Assembly: GCF_014839805.1 (NCBI RefSeq)
Contig: NC_051121.1
Span: 6,369,116 to 6,433,115, forward strand
Reading direction: 5' to 3'
Length of the DNA: 64,000 nucleotides
Source: Manduca sexta
Taxonomy: Eukaryota > Arthropoda > Insecta > Lepidoptera > Sphingidae
In this document: positions 46,053 to 60,479 of the stretch, piece after piece
How the letters are laid out: every line of letters starts with the position of its first letter
Numbering within the stretch: the stretch's first letter is position 1
Program-made: the position numbers and the translations under genes
Notes under the pieces: model-generated
Database searches by the model: none
What the model saw: only the letters and a program-made list of their open reading frames with translations
What the model was told of the DNA's origin: nothing

Positions 46053-46559
46053 CTGCAACAAGAAGAAAATTTTATTAACGATGATAAAACTATCATTTCC
46101 ACACATCTCTTACATATTAGAGGTGTGGAGAATACTAGACGAGACCTACGTCGCTGAAACGACTACTACAAATTAATTAAGTCACAAAACTAGGTGTATA
46201 AGATATTGTTTTTTTTTTTATTTTATTAACTACCATTTACATGTCAGTGGCAACACTAACAGGTTTTAACCTGTTGTGAAACAATAATAATATTGCCCAG
46301 GAGCCCGAATTACTAGGAACTACGCTAACCATCTTGAACCTCGAACCGGTCAGTAATTACTTTGGTTATACCATATTATAACATGTCATTCAAAGAAATA
46401 TCAACATTAGATACTTGCAATGTTAGTTTTACAAAGTCATACAATCAACTATCAAGAGAGTTGTTAGTTAGTTTCAAGTTATGTATCACGCTTTTTTGTA
46501 GAATATCTTACTGAGATTACTATTAATAATTAAACCAACATTAACAATATCATAATATA

Positions 46560-46695
46560 TGTTAAACGATCTTAATCTTGAATCCGATTCCGAGAATGAA
46601 CCGATCAAAATACTCATTTGTAAGCACGTCAAAAATCTTTGTTCTGATTGGTCCCTTTTCACGATGGATCGATGACTATTGAAAACGGAGGTAAA
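46560..46695. repeat. Palindromic MITE family B, copy 3
   Basis: gttaaacgatcttaatcttg ... gattccgagaatgaaccgat ... ttgttctgattggtcc ... attgaaaacggaggt. Shares the same blocks as the other copies. Confidence 0.7.
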
Positions 46696-47689
46696 ACGGC
46701 GTTTGTAGTACAAATCCGCCTTCTGTTCAAAGACAAAACATTCTGCATAAAAATTGTTCCACTGTTGTTTACCAATTAAGAGAATAAAACTTTCTAATGA
46801 ACGATATTTATTTCTTATTTTAAATTAGTTTATTTTGGTAAGGGTATTGTGTATCAAGTGGCATGCGGCAGCAACAATTTCTTTTTTGGTGATCATAACA
46901 TAATTAACCTGGCATCATTTCGATTCCTAAACATGATTTGGTGGCAGATTAAACGTGTAATATTTGAATTGATCAGCAAGGTTAGAAATCACATCGAAAA
47001 CCTTTGATAAATTCTCAAAAAAAGATGTATAGATGAACATTGTACAACTTCATTCACAATTATTATGATCTGTACGAGCGACCAGACTGCTCCAGTAATG
47101 AGTTCTTTAATATCAAGATTTAACGAAACTAATTCTTACGACTTAATTACAATATGTTAAGGTACATTTTAAGTATAAATAGTACTATTACGTAGATAGC
47201 TTTCATACCCCATAACTTGAGCCTTACGAAGGGACGCGCACTTTACCTGGAATTTTAATTAAATGCAAAATTAAAGAGTTGTTCGCTTGTTTTACACGGA
47301 AAGACTAACTCACGGGTAAACTTCTACGAAGAAGTTGTAATAAAATTGTTAAAATAATTACTTGCGCAAATAGGGTTGCTAATCGCCTGATTTTCAAATA
47401 TGAACGAGGGTTTAGGCAATATATTAATACGTATTTTGCCCTAAAATACTTAACATAAAATCTGACCATTTGTCGTTGTAGAATGTCATAATTCTTATTG
47501 CTTTTTGCTCTGTAAGCACTAGATGCAACAAATTTAACACGGATTAACAATTACTAATTTACATTATCGTGTAATCTGGCGCTTGGCATTAATCGTAGTA
47601 AGGTATTTGACTAATTCTTGTTCTTTAAGTTTATCAACCTCATATAAATTCTAACACAGGAAGATTAATTAAGTTCAATAAAATATCAA

Positions 47690-47860
47690 CAAGTTACAAG
47701 CCTTTTCAATTCGGTAGAAGGAGTAAGAGTCAAAAACGAGAAAAAAGGCGCAATACGCGCACGTGACGTCATTGGGAATTATGTTGCGTGCGAAAAAATG
47801 AGATGGAGCTATATCTCCTCTCCCACTCCTACACATTACAATATTTAAAACATGGATTAC
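47690..47860 (+). repeat. Dispersed repeat family D, copy 1, with a CRE-like GTGACGTCA
   Basis: Contains caattcggtagaaggagtaa, cacgtgacgtcattgggaat and tgcgtgcgaaaaaatgagat. The reverse complement of 53745-53960 has the same blocks in the same order. Confidence 0.75.
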
Positions 47861-48849
47861 TGCCTCATTTCTTTGCCAATTTATATGCAGTTTTCAAATA
47901 AGGACGTATATTTCGTACTTTCAACTGGTACAAATAGAATAATATACGTATTAATGTACATAATCAAAAATAGGAAAATACCCTATAAGGAACATTCTGT
48001 AATGTTTTACAATACAATTAAGAATCATATCAATTCTTTCCCAGGATTCGAATCAACACACTCCAGCTGGGCGATAGATTACCTCACAGCTTTAGACGTG
48101 ACCCTTCAAGAAATATAAATACAATCTAGAAAGCGCTTATTTAATTTATTCCCTCGAGTAAGACTCGCAGGATGTTTGCAATTTCCACTTGCGACTGCGA
48201 ACTGAGAAATAATTTAATAAATTTTGTCTGACTGTACTTTATTAGATTCTCTGTACATTCTGCATAAAACATAATCTATTGTAGAGTATCTGACAGACTT
48301 ATATTAAATCTCTAGTAATTAGTTTATTGAGTTATAGTATAAAACTATTAATATATTTTCTATCCTCGGCAGCATTTCTCTACAAATAATTTTGTAATTA
48401 CAAGAAAAATTTAAACGGATTCGTAATTGGGCTTATTCAAGAGACCTAGGCAGAAGGTTTTGCTTTGCTCTACGTGATCCTACACCTCTGAACAATACTG
48501 TAAATCATATTACAATGACATTATCATCTATATATTACAAGTAGTCTCTAAAATTTGTTACGATAAGGAATTTTAAAAGTATTATATCAAAATATAAAAA
48601 TATACTTTCTCCTCAACCATGTTTCATAGATGAACATTTTTCCATTCTTGTATAAACCTAAATAAGTAAATACGACTAAAAGGATTTTTCTTCCCCCAGT
48701 TTTCGCTTATATCACTTATTATGGGCAATTCATGACCGAAGCTTGCTCCTCGGACGTAGACAAATGCAGGACCCGCGGGAGGCCCGACCTCGAGACGAAT
48801 TATTTATGGCCTAATATTCAACTGCCCGTGTAATATACGCTAGAAAGAT

Positions 48850-48985
48850 AAAACGTACATTGTGCTTTGAATGTGGCAAATAACACGACACGACTCCGTG
48901 TAGTTTTATTGTGATTGGTTGAGAGACGGACACGTGACTGACGCATTGGTCTCTCGACCAATCACAAATATCAAAATTAAACTAT
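48850..48985 (+). repeat. Dispersed repeat family E, copy 1
   Basis: gtgctttgaatgtggcaaat, cacgacacgactccgtg, tgtgattggttgagaga, cacgtgactgacgcattg and accaatcac occur in the same order at 60480-60615. The unit has an internal partial palindrome (gattggttgagag / ctctcgaccaatc). Confidence 0.8.
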
Positions 48986-50392
48986 TTAATTATTTCATGA
49001 TTCCCGAGATGGTTGTGCAATTGCATGAAAATTTAAAATTCGTTTATTACCTATACTGCGAGCATATGAATGAAGTACCTACTCTAAACAACAATAAAAA
49101 ATCCAATTGTTTTTTTTCTCTGTATTATGTAATATGTACTGTGCACCAGCGTATGCACCAGCTTTAGGTTATCAACCTACAATAATAATAGCAAACAAAC
49201 GTTATATAGAGGAAACTAAATGTACGTTTCTAAGAATTTTATTAAACAAAATTACTTCGGCAAAAGCAACTGGATGCTGTTTTTACTTTTTAATAGGTAC
49301 ATGTTTTTCAACGTTGCCCGTTTCTTTCAGCATTACCGATTTTTTATATTAAAAAAATCTCTCAGAAACTTTTATTTACAATTAGCTTCAACGTGTCTCT
49401 CCGTATGTATTGAAATTAAAAGTGAGCCGGACGTTTTTGTTTCTCTTTTATTTTACGTAATAGACACAAGTATCAGAAAAAATCTTATATACAAATCAAT
49501 GTTCGTGTTAATGCGCTACTAAACCGTTTATTGAGATAAAATTTTGTAAACTTATTGCTTACGCGCAATGAGAGATGTGATGTCCACGCTAATTTACAAA
49601 CCACTAACAGCTAACTGTGAATAACAACACTACAATTTTACACCGTCGTTTTTTTACTTGTAAACCAACTAAATGATTTAGTGAAATTTTGTGAATGTGT
49701 TTGGTTGGTTTCAGATTGAAAGATAAGATAGTTTTAGTTTTATTTGGTTTCGATGGGTAGCGCTTATGAAATGTAACTATTGAATCATTGTCCAAATAAA
49801 ATGCAGTCTACGTAGAAGTCAATCTGTTGCAGGACAACGTCTGCTGGTCCCGTTAGTAAATAATAAAATCTACAATATCTACTGATTCAAACATTTAGAT
49901 ATCACCCGCTTCCGCTCCCGCTGCCTCTTACATTTGCACCGCAGTGAAAGTCAAGGTCAGAATACCCGAAAGGCAGGGCCGATAGCGCCACCACTTAACA
50001 GCGATAAAAACCTGCCTAAACGTAAACATTAAAGGGATACGTGAACATTTTACAGAGTAACTTGACTACATTACGTTTGAATGGTTGCGTAATTTAAATA
50101 TGTAGTAGGGTTACCCGTACAGTTAAAAAGCTCTTTAGCATTTATAGTTATTATGATAATTTAACAATTACTTTGTTCCAAAACAATTATTTTTTTTGTA
50201 TTAATTGAGGACAATATAATAATTCCGTGTTTAGGTAGCTACCTCGGGAGAGCATTGAAGTTAAGTTGACAAATAGCCAATCGCAAAAACGAAAGCCGTT
50301 TCCTTTATACTTGAAGAACTGATATACGACGACCCCACAACAGTGCAGTGTGACAAAGGCAAATTTTAAAACTAACAGGCCAACAACTGACA

Positions 50393-50672
50393 GCCGTTTT
50401 CAATAAACGATCCTGATAAATTATACATGTTAAGTGACAAGGAACGAAATTGTTTTTAATTTATTCTTATTTTCCATAGACAATATAAGGCATAAAACTA
50501 TTGTAGATATAATTACAACAAATCCCAATCTCAATCTTCAATCCGACTCCGAGAATGAACCAATCAAAATAACTATTTTTTAAGCATGTCAAAAACCTTT
50601 GTTCTGATTGATAAATTTTCGAGACAGATCGAAAAAAGCGATTGAGATCGTTTATTTAAAATGGCAGTAAGT
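50393..50672. repeat. Palindromic MITE family B, copy 4 (with insertion)
   Basis: gccgttttcaataaacgatcc at 50393, then about 110 unrelated bases, then atcccaatctcaatcttcaa ... gattgagatcgtttat and ggcagtaag at 50672. Confidence 0.75.
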
Positions 50673-51994
50673 CATTTATCGAACATTTTAAAATAGTATC
50701 CTCATAGACAATAGTTCTGGGTGAATTTTAGCATTAATTGTACATAGAAATTAGTTGTTAGGAGGACAATAATTTGAACTTAGCTAAACAACATTAATAT
50801 ATTTACTACACAAAGAGAAGACGCATGTTTGCGTCAGAAAATATTTTAATAGTCCCATATTTACTTTGCAAGGCGACATTATGAAAGTCAGATATGCAGA
50901 CGTTAGCATTCTGCAAAACTACAATAGAAAAAGTAAATATTTATTAATATAATATAAACAACCAACATTAAGAAAAAAAACAAACAAAAGACTTCATATA
51001 AAAATGAATGCAAAATATACTTAAAAAGAAATGTATCTCCATTGTGTATTAAATAATAAAATGTAATCCTCTGAAGGTGTCCTCTCTTACGAAATATATC
51101 GATACAATAACATTCAAAACAACAGGTCAATCATTGCCAAAGTTTGTGCCGCATACATTATTATTAAAAAAAATAGTTATAGTGATTATTGAAAGTCAAC
51201 CAGAAAGTTTTTTTTTTATTAAAGACTACAAAGAGATTACCAGTCGCGTGATGGTAAGTTCATTAAATACCTAATATCGTGAATCAAAGAGAGGTGATCG
51301 CCAGAATTATGGCTGCTGAATGATCGCATTCCACCGATAGCAATGATGAGATTGTTACCATACTATGTACGGTGACCCAATAATAATAATGTTCCTATAA
51401 TTTTAAAAAAATAAGTACATACTGTAATAATATTAGCCTAGGTTTAAATTAATAATTTACAGTAGCTATGGAAAACAATGTCTCCTAATACAAGTATTGT
51501 TGTACTTAAAAGGATCCACCAAAATCTTTAACGGTTTAGATTTAGTTGGTGCCAAATTATTATTTTATTTATTTTATTATGAAGTTTCCCACTTTTGAGC
51601 ATGAGCCTCCAATTCCTCTTCTGCCTTTGACCACTACGCTATCTTAGTGCGATAACGGAACTATCCAATAAGCTATCCACCAAATAAAACAGGTACCCTC
51701 CCACCAACTTTAATTCATTTGGATTTAATTCCGTCTCTGAAATAAAATTAAATATATGAAATGAACGAAAGTTTGAGCAGCATTGCCCTTACTTTCGCGC
51801 ACAAAGGTGGACAAAAGAGATGCTCCAGACGGACCTTTGTCACTTCATCTCGTGTTAACGGTCCATTTGGCGTGCGCTAGAGCCTAGAAAACGCTCCGTT
51901 ACACATTATTTACTCGCTTCTCTCGATTAATATTGAGTGGGAACGTATTCTTTTTTTGTGAGGAATATTGGCAAAGTATTCGAAATCTATGTAC

Positions 51995-52170
51995 TGATAT
52001 ATAAAATTGAAGAGTTTGTTTGAACGCGATAATCTCAGGAACTACTAAACCGATTGTTTTTTTAGTAATAGGAAGCTACGTTGCTCCTAAGTGCTATAGG
52101 TTACTTTTTATCACGGGAAAATATTTATCGCGGTAAAAAAAATCACGCGGGCGGAGCCTCAGACAAAATT
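51995..52170 (-). repeat. Dispersed repeat family A, reversed copy
   Basis: ataaaattgaagagtttgtt, gaacgcgataatctcaggaa, then cacgcgggcggagcctcaga match the tail, core and head of family A in reverse. Confidence 0.75.
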
Positions 52171-53744
52171 CTTCATATTTGTGGACTATTCAGGGACATG
52201 ATACGATCGAGTAAAATAAAAATTCCTATAGAAATACACAAGTCTTACTTTGCAAAATGTATCTATAATTATGCAGCATAAGAATTAAAAATGTTATTTA
52301 AAGAAAACTTACAGAAAAATGTTACCATAAATTATTTATTTCCAGTAGGCTTTAAACGTCTTTGCCGCGTCAAAGTGTAAACCGTGGGGACGGTTAACGA
52401 GCTCTTTGCTAAACAAAAATAAAAATAACTCAAAGAGCCACGTGGCTTAGGGCGTAAGAACGGCGGAATTAAAAGAGAAATGGAAGCGCTTCAAAGCAAC
52501 ATCGGCGACTAAATGTTGCAAACATAAATAGGGTTTTTACTTCATTTAATTTTTCACTGGGTTTAGTCAAAATGTAAATGATTTTCGTACAATCTCAACA
52601 AACATGACTGGAGTGCAGTTTAGTAAATATTGTGAATTATATAGCTTTCTACTGATTACTGAAAAAATTTTCAAAATGGAACCCGTTCTCAGTTTTGAGG
52701 GTTGTGATCACCTCTCACTAGCTTCGGCCGTATGTCATCATGCCATCGAGCCAGACTATTGGTCACCTGAATGGAGTCATATACAGTGGTGTCAAGTGGG
52801 ATGCGGATCAAAAATATGAATGTGGTGCGGATGTGTGCTCTCTTGACCTCTACTTTGACTATTCTTTTAATATATACGACTACCAGCTTATGACAATTAT
52901 TCGAAACATGTTTCTTACGAAAAAACCCACAAACAAAATAGACTACGAAACAATAACATAAGTTTATTAAACACATAAATAGAATCCCAGGGGTCATGAA
53001 ACATGAAATTCTAAATACACAACAAAACGGGGCTTAGCAATATCGAGATCGCTGCAAAGGGTTCCGATGGCCGCTTTGATGTCGCCGCGTGGGCGTGCGT
53101 GTGGTTTATCCGCTGGCACAAAGCGGACTGTATCAATAGATTCACAAACAGAATTTTCCGCTTCAGCTCTAAGAGGACATTATTCCGATAAATATTGATA
53201 AATTTCGGATAAGCCTGAATTACATGAGTTCCTCACGATAGGATCAAATATGTCCATTTTTTAGGCCTAATCAAGGTATTGTCGGTTCAGTTTGATTGAC
53301 TTTAACGTTTTAAAGCTAAGCTAAGAATAATCTGAAATAAAAATTAGAAACTAACTTCGAAAACACAATTCTGAACAGATTTCCCGTGTTAAAGTTCTGT
53401 GGACAAAAAGTAAGTCTTTTAAAAGTTTACACTCTTTTACGAGTTTGTCGTGTTTATAGATCAAGTAACAAAAATACTTCTTTACAGGAAACCTTTTTAG
53501 CTTAGAAAAAGGCCAATTCTATTATCTGTGGGTGTCTGGAGCCCTGACAATCCTAAATTTTAAAAATTCTTCTCAGAATCGCAGCAAGCGGGCGAAATAT
53601 AATTATTAGTTCAGGGAAAGCAAGATACTTCTGTATTTTGTGACATAGTATGGCAATAGGGGACCGGCCTATGCTTGATTTTGTACATTATTTTATATGT
53701 AATGGTTAATAATACGAAAAAGAAGCACTCCTGCGAAAACTGCA

Positions 53745-53960
53745 TAACTATTGGTTATAAAATTAGCGAGTAATTCATATTTTAAATATTGTAATGTGCA
53801 GAAGTGGGCGCGATGTGGGGATATCGCTTCATCTCTTTTTTTCGCACGCGGCGTAATTCCCGATGACGTCACATGTGGATATTTCGTCTCTTTTCTGTTT
53901 CTTGTTAATTACCCCTTCCACCGAAATTCAAAGACTTATAACTTGTTGATTTTTTACCGG
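53745..53960 (-). repeat. Dispersed repeat family D, copy 2
   Basis: Reverse copy of 47690-47860: ttcgcacgcggcgtaattcc, gatgacgtcacatgtgg, then taattaccccttccaccgaa. Confidence 0.75.
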
Positions 53961-55651
53961 ATATTAATAATTCCTTCTGTGTTATAATTTATAATATGTA
54001 AATATTTGATAATAGTAAAGAAAAAAAATGAGTCCGGTACCCTATTATTTCGTCTGAATAAAACACGAGTTCGACAGAGCAAGGAAAATTCACTAAACAA
54101 ACTTCCACGCGACTTTATAACTTTACAAAATTAACGAACAAATTCATATCTTGATGCTTGTTGAAAGTTGACGAAGTCCTAATTACAAGGTGTAAAGTAC
54201 GAGTTTTCTCATGAAAATTATGTTCACAAAATATGACTTATAATATGATTTAATATTTTTTTTATTGCTTTGAGTGACGCGACGAGCTTGCCATTCGCGT
54301 GATGGTAAACGATACAACCGCCCATGATCAGAAGAAACACCTTTCATTATAAAGTATTGTTTGGTATTCCACTGCGCTCGCCATCCTGAGACTTGATAAG
54401 TTAAGTCATATTATGTCCAGTAGCTACACTAGCTACAATGTCCTTCAAACCGGAACACAACCGTGACTTCATACTGCTGCTTGGCGGCAGAAATAGACAG
54501 TGCGATGGTACCTACCGAGGCGGACTCTCACATATGAGAGACCTACCACCAGTAAAAGGTTATAGATAACAATTTCATGACGCAATTTTTATTACTAATA
54601 GAACCACATTTTTGTTTATAATTACAGGTAAGTTCCTGAACTGTTAGTTGTGCCTGTCGCAAATATATCACAACACAACTAAAGGGTAACTGGTAAATGA
54701 TAAGGGTATAATTGTGTAACACCTACACTATTCGTAATAATAAATGTATTGAAATAAACTTACACAGCAAAGGCAAAGACCTAAATATCTACCAATGGCA
54801 GAGTTTTAAATAAAGAGTCCGAAACTACCACGGTCCGCATTTCGGAGTTGAGAACAATTTCAATTTGAGTAAAACAACAGCTGTACAAGGTACGGTGCGC
54901 CTGTATCTCATTACTGAAATTCATACGCGAGTTAATTTTGAACAATATCGGCCGTTTCGTACGAATTCCGGACGGGGAATTTCGTGACAACGCGCCAAGC
55001 GAATTGTTCAACGGAATTAACGTGAAATACTCAAAGTATGAGTTAACAAGAGCGAATATATTCTAATTGTTACATTTTAGACTACATTAAAGGCATGTGA
55101 ACTACTTCTGAGTAGCTACTTGTCACGTAAATGTATAAGCCGACTAAATACAAAAGTCTCTCTCTGACCTATGCTACCGAATAAATGGCAATTAAATGAC
55201 TAGTATCTACATTAGCTGTTTAATACTATAACTGGCAAATATAAATTTACTTGAAACTTGTGAAAAACGCCTTTAATTAATTTGAGGTTTGTTAGTTTCT
55301 AATGAATTGTTTGATTAAAACTACATCTGACGTAGTGTAATCAAAAATGTATAAAGTCATACAAATAATGAATAATGCAAAAGTTCACTACAAACCATAC
55401 CATCAATCTGTATTAATCGTAGATTATCTCTTTTCGCTCAGATAAATGAAAATTGAGATTTTTCATAGACTTAAATGAGTTGGATCAGCCTCGCCGTTTG
55501 CCAATGGCAAACGTTATCATAGTACTACTTAGAACCTTGATTAAGAGAACATTACGAAACTGCGTGAATTACTTTAAGACAGATCATACGACACCAGAAG
55601 CCGTATTTATTAATGCAGCTCAGTTTAACTCTTAAGTACGACATCAGTTGA

Positions 55652-55850
55652 CACGCTGTCAAGAGAAGGTCGGCATCTTAAGATATTCTCTATTTAATAA
55701 ACTCATATTAACATCACCTCATATTACATTTTAAGTCATAATATGTGACGGATTTTGATAGTTGACTTATGTTTATGTAACAGCGAAGACGCAACTGAGT
55801 ACAAGCTCTTAAACTACAGCTTAAGCGTGGCTATTAAATATATTAAATAT
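55652..55850 (+). repeat. Dispersed repeat family C, copy 2
   Basis: aaggtcggcatcttaagat, catattaacatcacctcata, atatgtgacggatttt, agtacaagctcttaaac: the reverse of 28005-28205. Confidence 0.8.
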
Positions 55851-57589
55851 TTACTTGTAATTTTACCCAAAGGCGAAATTTATTCATTAATACGGCGTCA
55901 GGATTATTGAACATGGCAAACATCGCAACCACGAAATACTTCTTTTTGAACCTCATTTGAAGAAGGATAACAGCGCCAAGGAAACACTGAAGGAAAATAA
56001 AGGAAAGTATTAAGAAATATATAAAATTACATCAGACAAACTCTGTGGAGTTTTAAACCCCCGTTCCATTGGATTCCGGTACCAATCACAACTTACCGGG
56101 GCGAAGTTTACTGTACGCCGTGAAGTTAAATTGACCCCGAGGCGTCCGAGTCCAATGCTATGGAAATAGGTGGAAATAGAGTTCAGTGCTCGGAACTTCA
56201 ACTTACTAGAAGGACTGATAATATATTTTTAGTTCCGTCAAATTGGAAAGCCATGTGTACACTATACGATAATAAACACTCCAAGTCGAATATGGGTCGA
56301 ATCGGTATGTCGCATTGAGGGGCTATCGGGGCAAACAAAGTAGATTTCTGGAAGCCCAAACTGTGTTCCTTCTCTAATCCGTATTTCTTTCCTAGACAAG
56401 CAACGTATTCATGGGTTTCCGATGTCATAGTTTGTGGGTGCTTATGGATAGCGAATCCAATTATCATCAGATGACCCACTTGGACCTCTCGATCTACGCT
56501 ATAGATAATTGAACAGTGCTTAAAAGGATTATAATAAAAAAGAAGTATATCAGTAGGAACAACTTATTAATAGATCTAAAGAGTAGAAAATATTTTTAAG
56601 AATATTAAATAAACAAAATTAAATTACTAAAATTAACGAGGTTATTTTATTCTGCTGTACACCCCTCAGATTAATTGTTCGATAGCAAACAATGAACAAT
56701 ATAAACAATTTTTATTGGTTGTTTTAAAGCCCAGTAACGATTTAAGGCTTTATGCTAGTGAAACAAAAGTTTAATTACTTGGATCCTTTCCAATACATAG
56801 GTGACTTTAAACATTATTCATACAAAGGACACATGTCTACGACATTGAATAGAGGGCATATATCAGTGGCGAAGGGCGAATTTTTCAAAAAGTAACCCGA
56901 GGCAAAAAAAATGGTTTAGTAAACATATAATACAATAATATCAGCCCTGTATTATATACTGTCCCACTGTTGTCAGTCTACTACTGAGAGGGAATAACAT
57001 ATCCCAACCAATTTAACCGAAAACAAAAATTTAAAATGAACCTAAAAGGGAAGCCGGCTGGAATCAAGTAAGGTAAGTAGTAGTATGGAAGCTTCGGCAC
57101 TGGCATATATACATCGGTTTGAAATAAAACTGATTTTACACACTACGAGTTCTGCAGGATCCTTCGACATTGTTTATTATTGTAATAAAATAAAATTAAT
57201 ACAATTGAATGATGCAAGTCTACAACACTATGTCAAGGAGGTTTCAAAACTACTATTTAATTGGTAAAGGTGTACAAAAGGCGACGAGATTTAAAGAAAT
57301 GGCAAAGAAAACATCCGTAATTACTTAACAGTTAATGCCCTTTAGGTAACTGAACCTACTTCATCACTCATGACTATCGACGTACTACGCCTTAATACTT
57401 CTAACTTCAATCTTACGGCGCATAACCGCAATTCAATTAGTTCGGTATAACGCAAACTGGCTTGTTTTGTAGATTTATTCGTTTGCTCTAAAGGTCCGTT
57501 CACAAAACAAGGGCCTGATGCCACAACCAAGTTCTTTAGCATTACTAATCATCCAAGTACCATCTAGTCACCATAATCTATACTATTAT

Positions 57590-57700
57590 ATTAACACGTA
57601 GGGTTTTTGTATCTTTAGGAACGCGCTAATCTCAGGATCTTTTGATTTCACCAATTGCTGTATTCCCATTGAAATTTAGTTTTATCCCCGAATGGATAAA
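57590..57700 (-). repeat. Dispersed repeat family A, reversed, degenerate
   Basis: atctatactattatattaac at the start and aacgcgctaatctcaggatc inside correspond to the tail and core of family A in reverse. Confidence 0.55.
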
Positions 57701-59100
57701 TACGTAAAAAAATGTGTTCGATAGTAATTATGTATCACATATTTTACTTTTCATAATCTGCTGTCGATTAACTAAAACTTTAGTTAAAAATAAAAGATCT
57801 ACGGCGAGCTATAGTCAGTCAAGTCAGCCGACACGGCCGCTCCCCGAGCCACGTAGGCAAACACGGGGGCGGTTTCCCCAAGCTGTATCCGAGTTATTTT
57901 GAGTTATCGAAGCGAGGATTAATGATACGGAGTGCTGTTCGCTATCTAGGTCGCTTGTGTAGTAATATAGGCTATGGACTGAAAAAAACTTCTAAGTAGA
58001 GAGATTCAATTGCCTAGTCTAAAACTTCTATATTATTTTGAACCTCTTGTAATATCTGATCATACTACATACGGTTTATATTCCAATAACCGGCACAAAG
58101 GCGAGAGCTTCAGTTCATTATTAATATATAATTTTATTAATTATAGAATGAGGCCAAAGCAGTACACATCCTGCATAATAAGGTACACATTAATTAGCTA
58201 CGTTTTCCCTCAGGACGTGACGATTAAAGAACGCTGACGTCACACATCCAAGCCGAATAAATTTCGCATGTCTCGCCCCACCGTTGAATATTTGATAAGA
58301 ACGCCCAAAACTCGCCTTTACGGCCAAATATAATACAGGGATGCCGTAGCTAATCGCATTAGCTAATAGAACATGAATATGGTAAATTGCGGGTAGAATG
58401 AGAAATACTTTTCGGGTAAAATTTGCTAATTTTTCCATTCTCCATGTCCGTAATAAATTGCTAGGGCGGTGAGGCCGCAAATTGCGCTTTATATTAATTA
58501 TTCTAATCTATATACTACAGCGTGAAGAAAACACTTTGTAGGTACCCTCCTTTTAAGCAAATTACGCGCACGGAGGAGTGTGGGCACGATTAAAGTCCAT
58601 AATATAGTTGTAAAATGTGAAAAATAAAATCTATGTTGAATATGTATTAAAAATGCGGTGACTCGTAATGGGCATATGCATTGTGTTCATTTCATCATCT
58701 ATTTGTTGGTTATTGATAGCTGTGAGCCACCCAAATAAAATAAGATAAACGATCGAATTCTGACCACTGGACGACTACTAGTTTAGTAAATAAATAATTT
58801 TACAGGGACGCCAAAGCTATAGTCGCTAAAGCCTGAAGTTGACGAGAGTCTTGATTTGTCAAACGTAATAGTATCTCAAATTTCAGTTATAGGAGTAACG
58901 GCAGACATCAACTGACAGTAATTAGAGGTAATAGAAGCGTAGTCTTGCATATGCAGGCTACAAAAAAAATTGTAATTTTCATAACTTGTACGACGCCGAT
59001 TACATAGGGACATAATCGACGTTGGTGACGTCACACCTTTACCTTGAATGTTGTAATATTTAATAACAATGTAATTCTTTTCGTAATTTTACAACTACAC

Positions 59101-59293
59101 GCCATTTTCAATAAACGATCCCAATCGCTTTTTTCGATCTATCTCAAAAATGGACCAATCAGAGTAATTAATTGACATATGTCTTAGCAATGACCCATTT
59201 TGACTGGTTGATTTCAGATTTGTTTTTTAATTTATTCGGAATCGGATTGAAGATTGAGATTGGAATCATTTATTGAATACAGCTGTAAGTACC
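59101..59293. repeat. Palindromic MITE family B, copy 5
   Basis: gccattttcaataaacgatc ... aatcgcttttttcgatctat ... ggaccaatcagagtaa ... attgagattggaatcattta and ttgaatacagctgtaag. The clearest copy of the family: both ends are mutual complements. Confidence 0.8.
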
Positions 59294-60479
59294 AAACCTC
59301 ACATTTAGTAGTAACACATCCTCATATTTAAGAGAGGAGCGTTCGTAGCCTTTTTACTGTATAAGCCGCCTAAGATGTAGGTCACCTGATAAGTATCTAC
59401 TGCCTATAAACACCCACAATACCAGAAAAATGTCACAGGCTTTAAATGAAACAATTAGAAAGTAAATGTGGGGATTGCGTATAAATCTACAGCGTGGCTT
59501 TAAAGAACAAAGTCAATGAAGACAAAAAACTGAATAGGCAGGAAACGGTAAAACGTTTATAAATAAGGTTGAAAATTAAATAAATAAATGCGACGCCACT
59601 GTGCCTCGTATTTCGTAAACAATGTGGGTTTATATTGAATGTTTTGGAAACAATGTTTCTCTCGGAAGAGATTTTAATTATCTAGTAAGATAATGTTTTT
59701 TTTTCGTTTCGTGGAAGTTTATATTATTGAAGCATTAATTATGAAACTTTACATGACGGATTGTATAATTTATTAAAAATAAAAGTTTGTTTTTTATTTT
59801 TTTTTCCAGGCACAGCAAAGTATAGTTACTTTCCGATCTAGTGATCGGGACGAGATCGTAAGTTTGATCCAAATTACAAATATAATAATGGCCATCAACC
59901 ACCAACGAGAAAGTAGAATTGCCTGACGATCTTCAGAATTATGTCGGTCTCTCAACGCGTCAAATTGCGTTTGAAAGAGCATCGTTATCTCCAAGAAAAC
60001 GTCCGTCCACAGGCTCTATTGCTACCCACATCGTAGCTAAAGTCAACAAGTTACCTTACAAAGACATATTTCGACTGTAAAATGTAACCTTGACAAGGCC
60101 TGTGCTACATTCTGAATCCACACTTGAATAAAAGTACCTTTTTACTATTGCCGCAGACTATTCGGAATTTTACGAGGCCGACTCAAAGGTTTGCGTTATA
60201 CGCGGTACACACGGGCCTAGTTGTTATGGTTAGTAATATAATATCTACTTTACTTACTAGGAAAATTATTAAACACGATGCTTCACAGAATTGACGAGTA
60301 TTCGGTTACGTTCGTGTTCCCTTTAATTAACGCGGTTTTGTTTAATAATGTGGCTTTTGCAGCTAGCGAAGTAATTACCAAAAATGTAGCAGACCGTGTA
60401 TTTTAAGGAGAAGTCGATTGATTAATTTTAAGTTGCACAAGTTTTTGTTACGAGCATGGACAACGCTTACCATAAGAAA

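Noticed and set aside
56198..56479. 93-codon minus-strand frame
   Set aside because: No recognisable motif, no clear splice context; kept only as part of the unexplained islands.
59794..60000. Possible exon after a long T-rich tract and cag at 59810
   Set aside because: The acceptor looks good, but no frame with a recognisable protein follows and no partner exon was found.
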